Below, in pieces: positions 61,473 to 64,000 of a stretch of 64,000 nucleotides of DNA (position 1 is the stretch's first letter; each line of letters begins with the position of its first letter). The notes beneath the pieces were generated by a model. That model was given only the letters and a program-made list of their open reading frames with translations. It did no database searches and had not been told where the DNA came from. Location: the NCBI GenBank assembly GCA_963930775.1, contig OZ005706.1, forward strand, positions 6,068,428 to 6,132,427. The letters are read 5' to 3'. Made by a program: the position numbers and the translations under genes. This DNA is from Cliona cf. orientalis. Its lineage: Eukaryota; Porifera; Demospongiae; Clionaida; Clionaidae.

Positions 61473-61981
61473 TACCTTGTGAATCATCTATAGCAACATC
61501 ATTGACCATGGATGGAGTGGTTGATATCTGTACCTGCAGAATCATTGACAAATAAACACCCATAAGAAAACTTTCACACATTTCACGGCTTGAAAGCCCC
61601 ACACGTCGACAGTTTTTCCATAAATTTGGGCACGTCTATAACATAATACTATGTGCATGAATGTTTTCTCCGCGAAATGCTCACTTCCTGCTGAAAATTG
61701 TGAATGGGAACGCACCTGATAAGCCCATGGATGGGAACAATTATTTTCCACCAGAGAAGGCTGTGGATGGGAACGATATAATATTATATGGCTGAGAAAA
61801 ATTTTAATCCAGAAAAGGCCACAAAGAATGCCGTCGGTGGGAACAACAAAAAACCCTGTGAAACGAGAAACAGGCTATTCAGAAACACTACAAATCATTA
61901 GAGATTAAAGAAAGACCCGTTGATGATATTATTAAGAAGAAGAAGAAGCAAATAAGGCAGGGAGTCATCAACGAGAATGTC

Positions 61982-62461
61982 TGTGGGCTGTTTTTCTAAT
62001 GCGGAATAACCCAATACTCACATGACGTAATCATACATGCACAATCATTGCTAACTACAATACTTATTATAGCTAAGTATTGTTCATGTAAGCAAGTGTA
62101 GTGATAATTCACATGCATTTATGATCAAGACAGCATATACTATTAGCTACATGCATGCTTTTCTTCTTGTATCATGGCTAGAGTAGCAGCTATTTGCATG
62201 TGAATAGCTACAGTTTCCCTGGCTGTGTCTATGCTAGCTACAAAACTTCAAACAGAAACCTAGCTGTCATGATGGTGTTGCGAAACTGTAGCTATACAAC
62301 TGCATGCAGGTAGCTGTTGCAATAATAAAACCGTAATTATCGCTGCACATGCTTAATACATGAACAATACCTATAATAAGCACTGTAGCTAGTAATAATT
62401 GTGTATGTATGTGACATGATTGTGAGTATTGGGTTATTCCGCATCAGAAGAACAGCGACAC
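61982..62461. mobile_element. TIR element with inverted repeats of about 40 bp
   Basis: The left end GTGGGCTGTTTTTCTAATGCGGAATAACCCAATACTCACA and the right end, read inverted, agree at nearly all positions, with 23 bases (TGCGGAATAACCCAATACTCACA) identical. The interior is AT-rich and non-coding. No target duplication is clear. Confidence 0.75.
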
Positions 62462-62986
62462 CTACTCATGCAGTTGTGCTAAGTGTGTCTAGACTTGAAG
62501 GCAGGATGTTTTCCCATGGCATTTAGTGGGCATGTAGCTATATTATTATATCAACAAGTGTCTACTCTAATAAATTTATATCATTTCCCAGGGCCTAATT
62601 AATTTAGCTGCAATTGAATATTAAAGCAGAGAGTGAATAATTATTACATATGCAAAATATGGCACTGAATGCAAATAAAACACTTTGTGAGTATCGTCAC
62701 TGCTAGCTATGTCTACCAAAGTGACAAAGACCATTATGTCAGGTGAGTATCAGAATTGTAAATAGGTTAAAGATTTGAGATATTATAGTCACCTACGTCA
62801 GTGTTCAAACCAATTGGCTGGGTGTTATGACTAAAATAATAAATTAAATAGGCCAGGTCTTGAAGACCTGCCAATTGGAAGTGATCAGCAAAATTATGCA
62901 TGTTGGCTAAGTGCTGAATCAGATGAGCAACAGCATGCCAAACTATACCACACCCTTTTGTTTGACGAATAGCCTCTGAGCTTTTC
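62462..62986. other. Upstream region of the Cys-rich secreted gene
   Basis: No coding potential was seen. It ends in the TATA box of the next gene. Confidence 0.5.
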
Positions 62987-62994
62987 TATAAAAA
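62987..62994 (+). promoter_or_regulatory. TATA box
   Basis: TATAAAAA lies about 115 bases before the start codon of the secreted Cys-rich gene. A start of transcription near 63,018-63,022 (CACACAGATCAC) would leave a leader of about 80 bases. Confidence 0.65.
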
Positions 62995-63102
62995 GGATCC
63001 GGAAAGATCACAACCACACAGATCACAAACTTAACTTACAGCTAAGCCCCATCAACTCCAACTTCAGCATCTCTATAGAGCTAGTTCTCCAGCTCTCCCA
63101 GA

Positions 63103-63948
63103 ATGAGAAAGCTCACTATCACTGTACCACTACTGCTGTCATGCATGACACTGGTAAGTGTCTCAGGTTGATTGTCATGCATAATTACAACATTGTATAT
63201 CTGTGCCTATTTTGATAACCATAATAATATTATTATTATATAATAGCTAACTAAATTTAATTTCGCCATTGGTAATCAGTGCCAACAATGAGCTATGTCA
63301 GTTATGCATATAATAGCTACCAGGTAACGTACATCTACAAAGCTGTTGATGTTCTCAGTTCTGAAATTTAATAGTAGCAATTCATGTTATCCTGCTACTA
63401 ATTTCACTACTAAGGTTGCTCATGGGATTGAATCAAAGACTCAGGAGGTGGTATGTAAACCTGAACACTTTAAGTGCCCTGATGGCTATGAGCTAGACCT
63501 TGTGGTGTATGGCTGCGTCAAAATCAAACCTCCGACGCTTCCACCAATGCTACCAATACCTATTGATCCCCTTTGCCCACTTGATAGCTTTCTTATCCCA
63601 GGAATATGCAAGTGTGAAAACACCACAATGATACGTTTTCCACCATCATGCCCACCTGGCAACTTCAAGTTGGACCAAAGAGCATGCCAGTGTATAAGCC
63701 AGCCTATTCCACCCCCATGCCCACCTGGCAAGATCTTGGACCCAGAAACACGCAAGTGTGTGTGTTCCCAGCCTGTAAAATGCAACCCACTTCAGAAATT
63801 CAACAAGAAATCTTGCGAGTGTGAGTGCAGGAAGGTGATTATTCCTGTAGCACCAAGAAGAAGGCGTCCAATCATAGCAGACCGGTGTCCAAAGGGGGCA
63901 AAGACCAACAGTAGATGTCACTGTGTTTTCAACCGCCGTCATTATTAA
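63103..63948 (+). CDS. Small secreted Cys-rich protein with CXC-type repeats
   Basis: Best model: exon 1 63103-63153 (donor GTAAGT) and exon 2 63415-63948, phase 0, 194 residues. The acceptor follows a TACTAAT-like branch site and a pyrimidine-rich stretch (CTACTAATTTCACTACTAAG). Exon 1 supplies a hydrophobic signal peptide (MRKLTITVPLLLSCMTL). The mature part has a CPDGYEL segment, a Pro-rich spacer and three CPxG/CNP repeats with C.C or C.C.C endings (CPPGNFK...CQC, CPPGKIL...CVC, CNPLQKF...CECEC), and a basic tail (PRRRRP) with a last C.C. Such spaced CXC repeats occur in Balbiani-ring and VEGF-C type proteins (family knowledge); an extracellular structural or matrix role is likely but unproven. 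An alternative phase-1 splice (63166 to 63359) also stays open and gives 217 residues. Confidence 0.7.
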
Positions 63949-64000
63949 TAATTAGCTCTAGAGCTAGCTACGGTTACTGATGCAAAGAACTGAAAAATCA
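63949..64000. other. 3' flank of the Cys-rich gene
   Basis: No polyadenylation signal before the window ends. Confidence 0.4.

Noticed and set aside
1..64000. CRISPR arrays, bacterial operons or ribosomal RNA
   Set aside because: No regular short repeat-spacer structure, no ribosome-binding sites before linked ORFs, and no rRNA-like sequence seen; genes have introns.

Overview
The window reads as AT-rich nuclear DNA of an early-branching animal, most likely a demosponge. The evidence is spliced genes with GT/AG introns, a Capicua/ZNF395-type transcription factor, CARD plus Death-domain adaptor genes, many short TIR elements, an R2-type (restriction-like-endonuclease) non-LTR retrotransposon, and long runs rich in ATAATATTATTAT, GCATGCATG and AGCTAGCT. 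The sponge assignment is inference from composition and gene content; I saw no species-diagnostic sequence.

Layout. 1-3.64 kb: dispersed repeats and a scrambled retrotransposon remnant lying inside a TIR element. 3.64-36.7 kb: about 33 kb with no gene I can support. It holds several short TIR elements, microsatellites, two C homopolymers of 34-35 bases and one possible promoter/first exon near 31.95 kb. 36.73-45.66 kb: a three-exon gene for an 1130-residue protein related to Capicua and ZNF395 (Tudor-like N-terminus, Capicua-type Cys/His motif, C-terminal C-clamp), with no HMG box visible. 46.5-51.3 kb: two nearly identical tandem copies of a two-exon CARD-Death-domain adaptor gene resembling CRADD/RAIDD in domain order. 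An unrelated intronless minus-strand gene (372 residues, beta-rich, possibly aerolysin-like) lies between them. The duplication also copied the 3' end of the Capicua-like transcription unit. 52.5-59.96 kb: seven head-to-tail TIR elements of about 405-432 bp. One is split by a nearly full-length 3.48-kb retrotransposon, one by a 640-bp 5'-truncated relative with a 12-bp target-site duplication, and one by an A-tailed short insert. 60.25-62.46 kb: a pogo/Tigger-like non-autonomous element with further foldback/TIR sequence nested in it, then another TIR element. 62.98-63.95 kb: a two-exon gene for a small secreted Cys-rich protein with a TATA box.

The points most worth attention are the HMG-less Capicua/ZNF395 composite protein, the recently duplicated CARD-DD genes with a DR1 nuclear-receptor-type site next to each start codon, the tandem TIR array whose two arm variants agree within every unit, and the retrotransposon family that has inserted twice into that array. 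The genes do not look like an operon or one pathway. The CARD-DD pair suggests innate immunity or cell-death signalling, and the minus-strand beta-rich gene between them could belong to the same sphere, but only position supports that.
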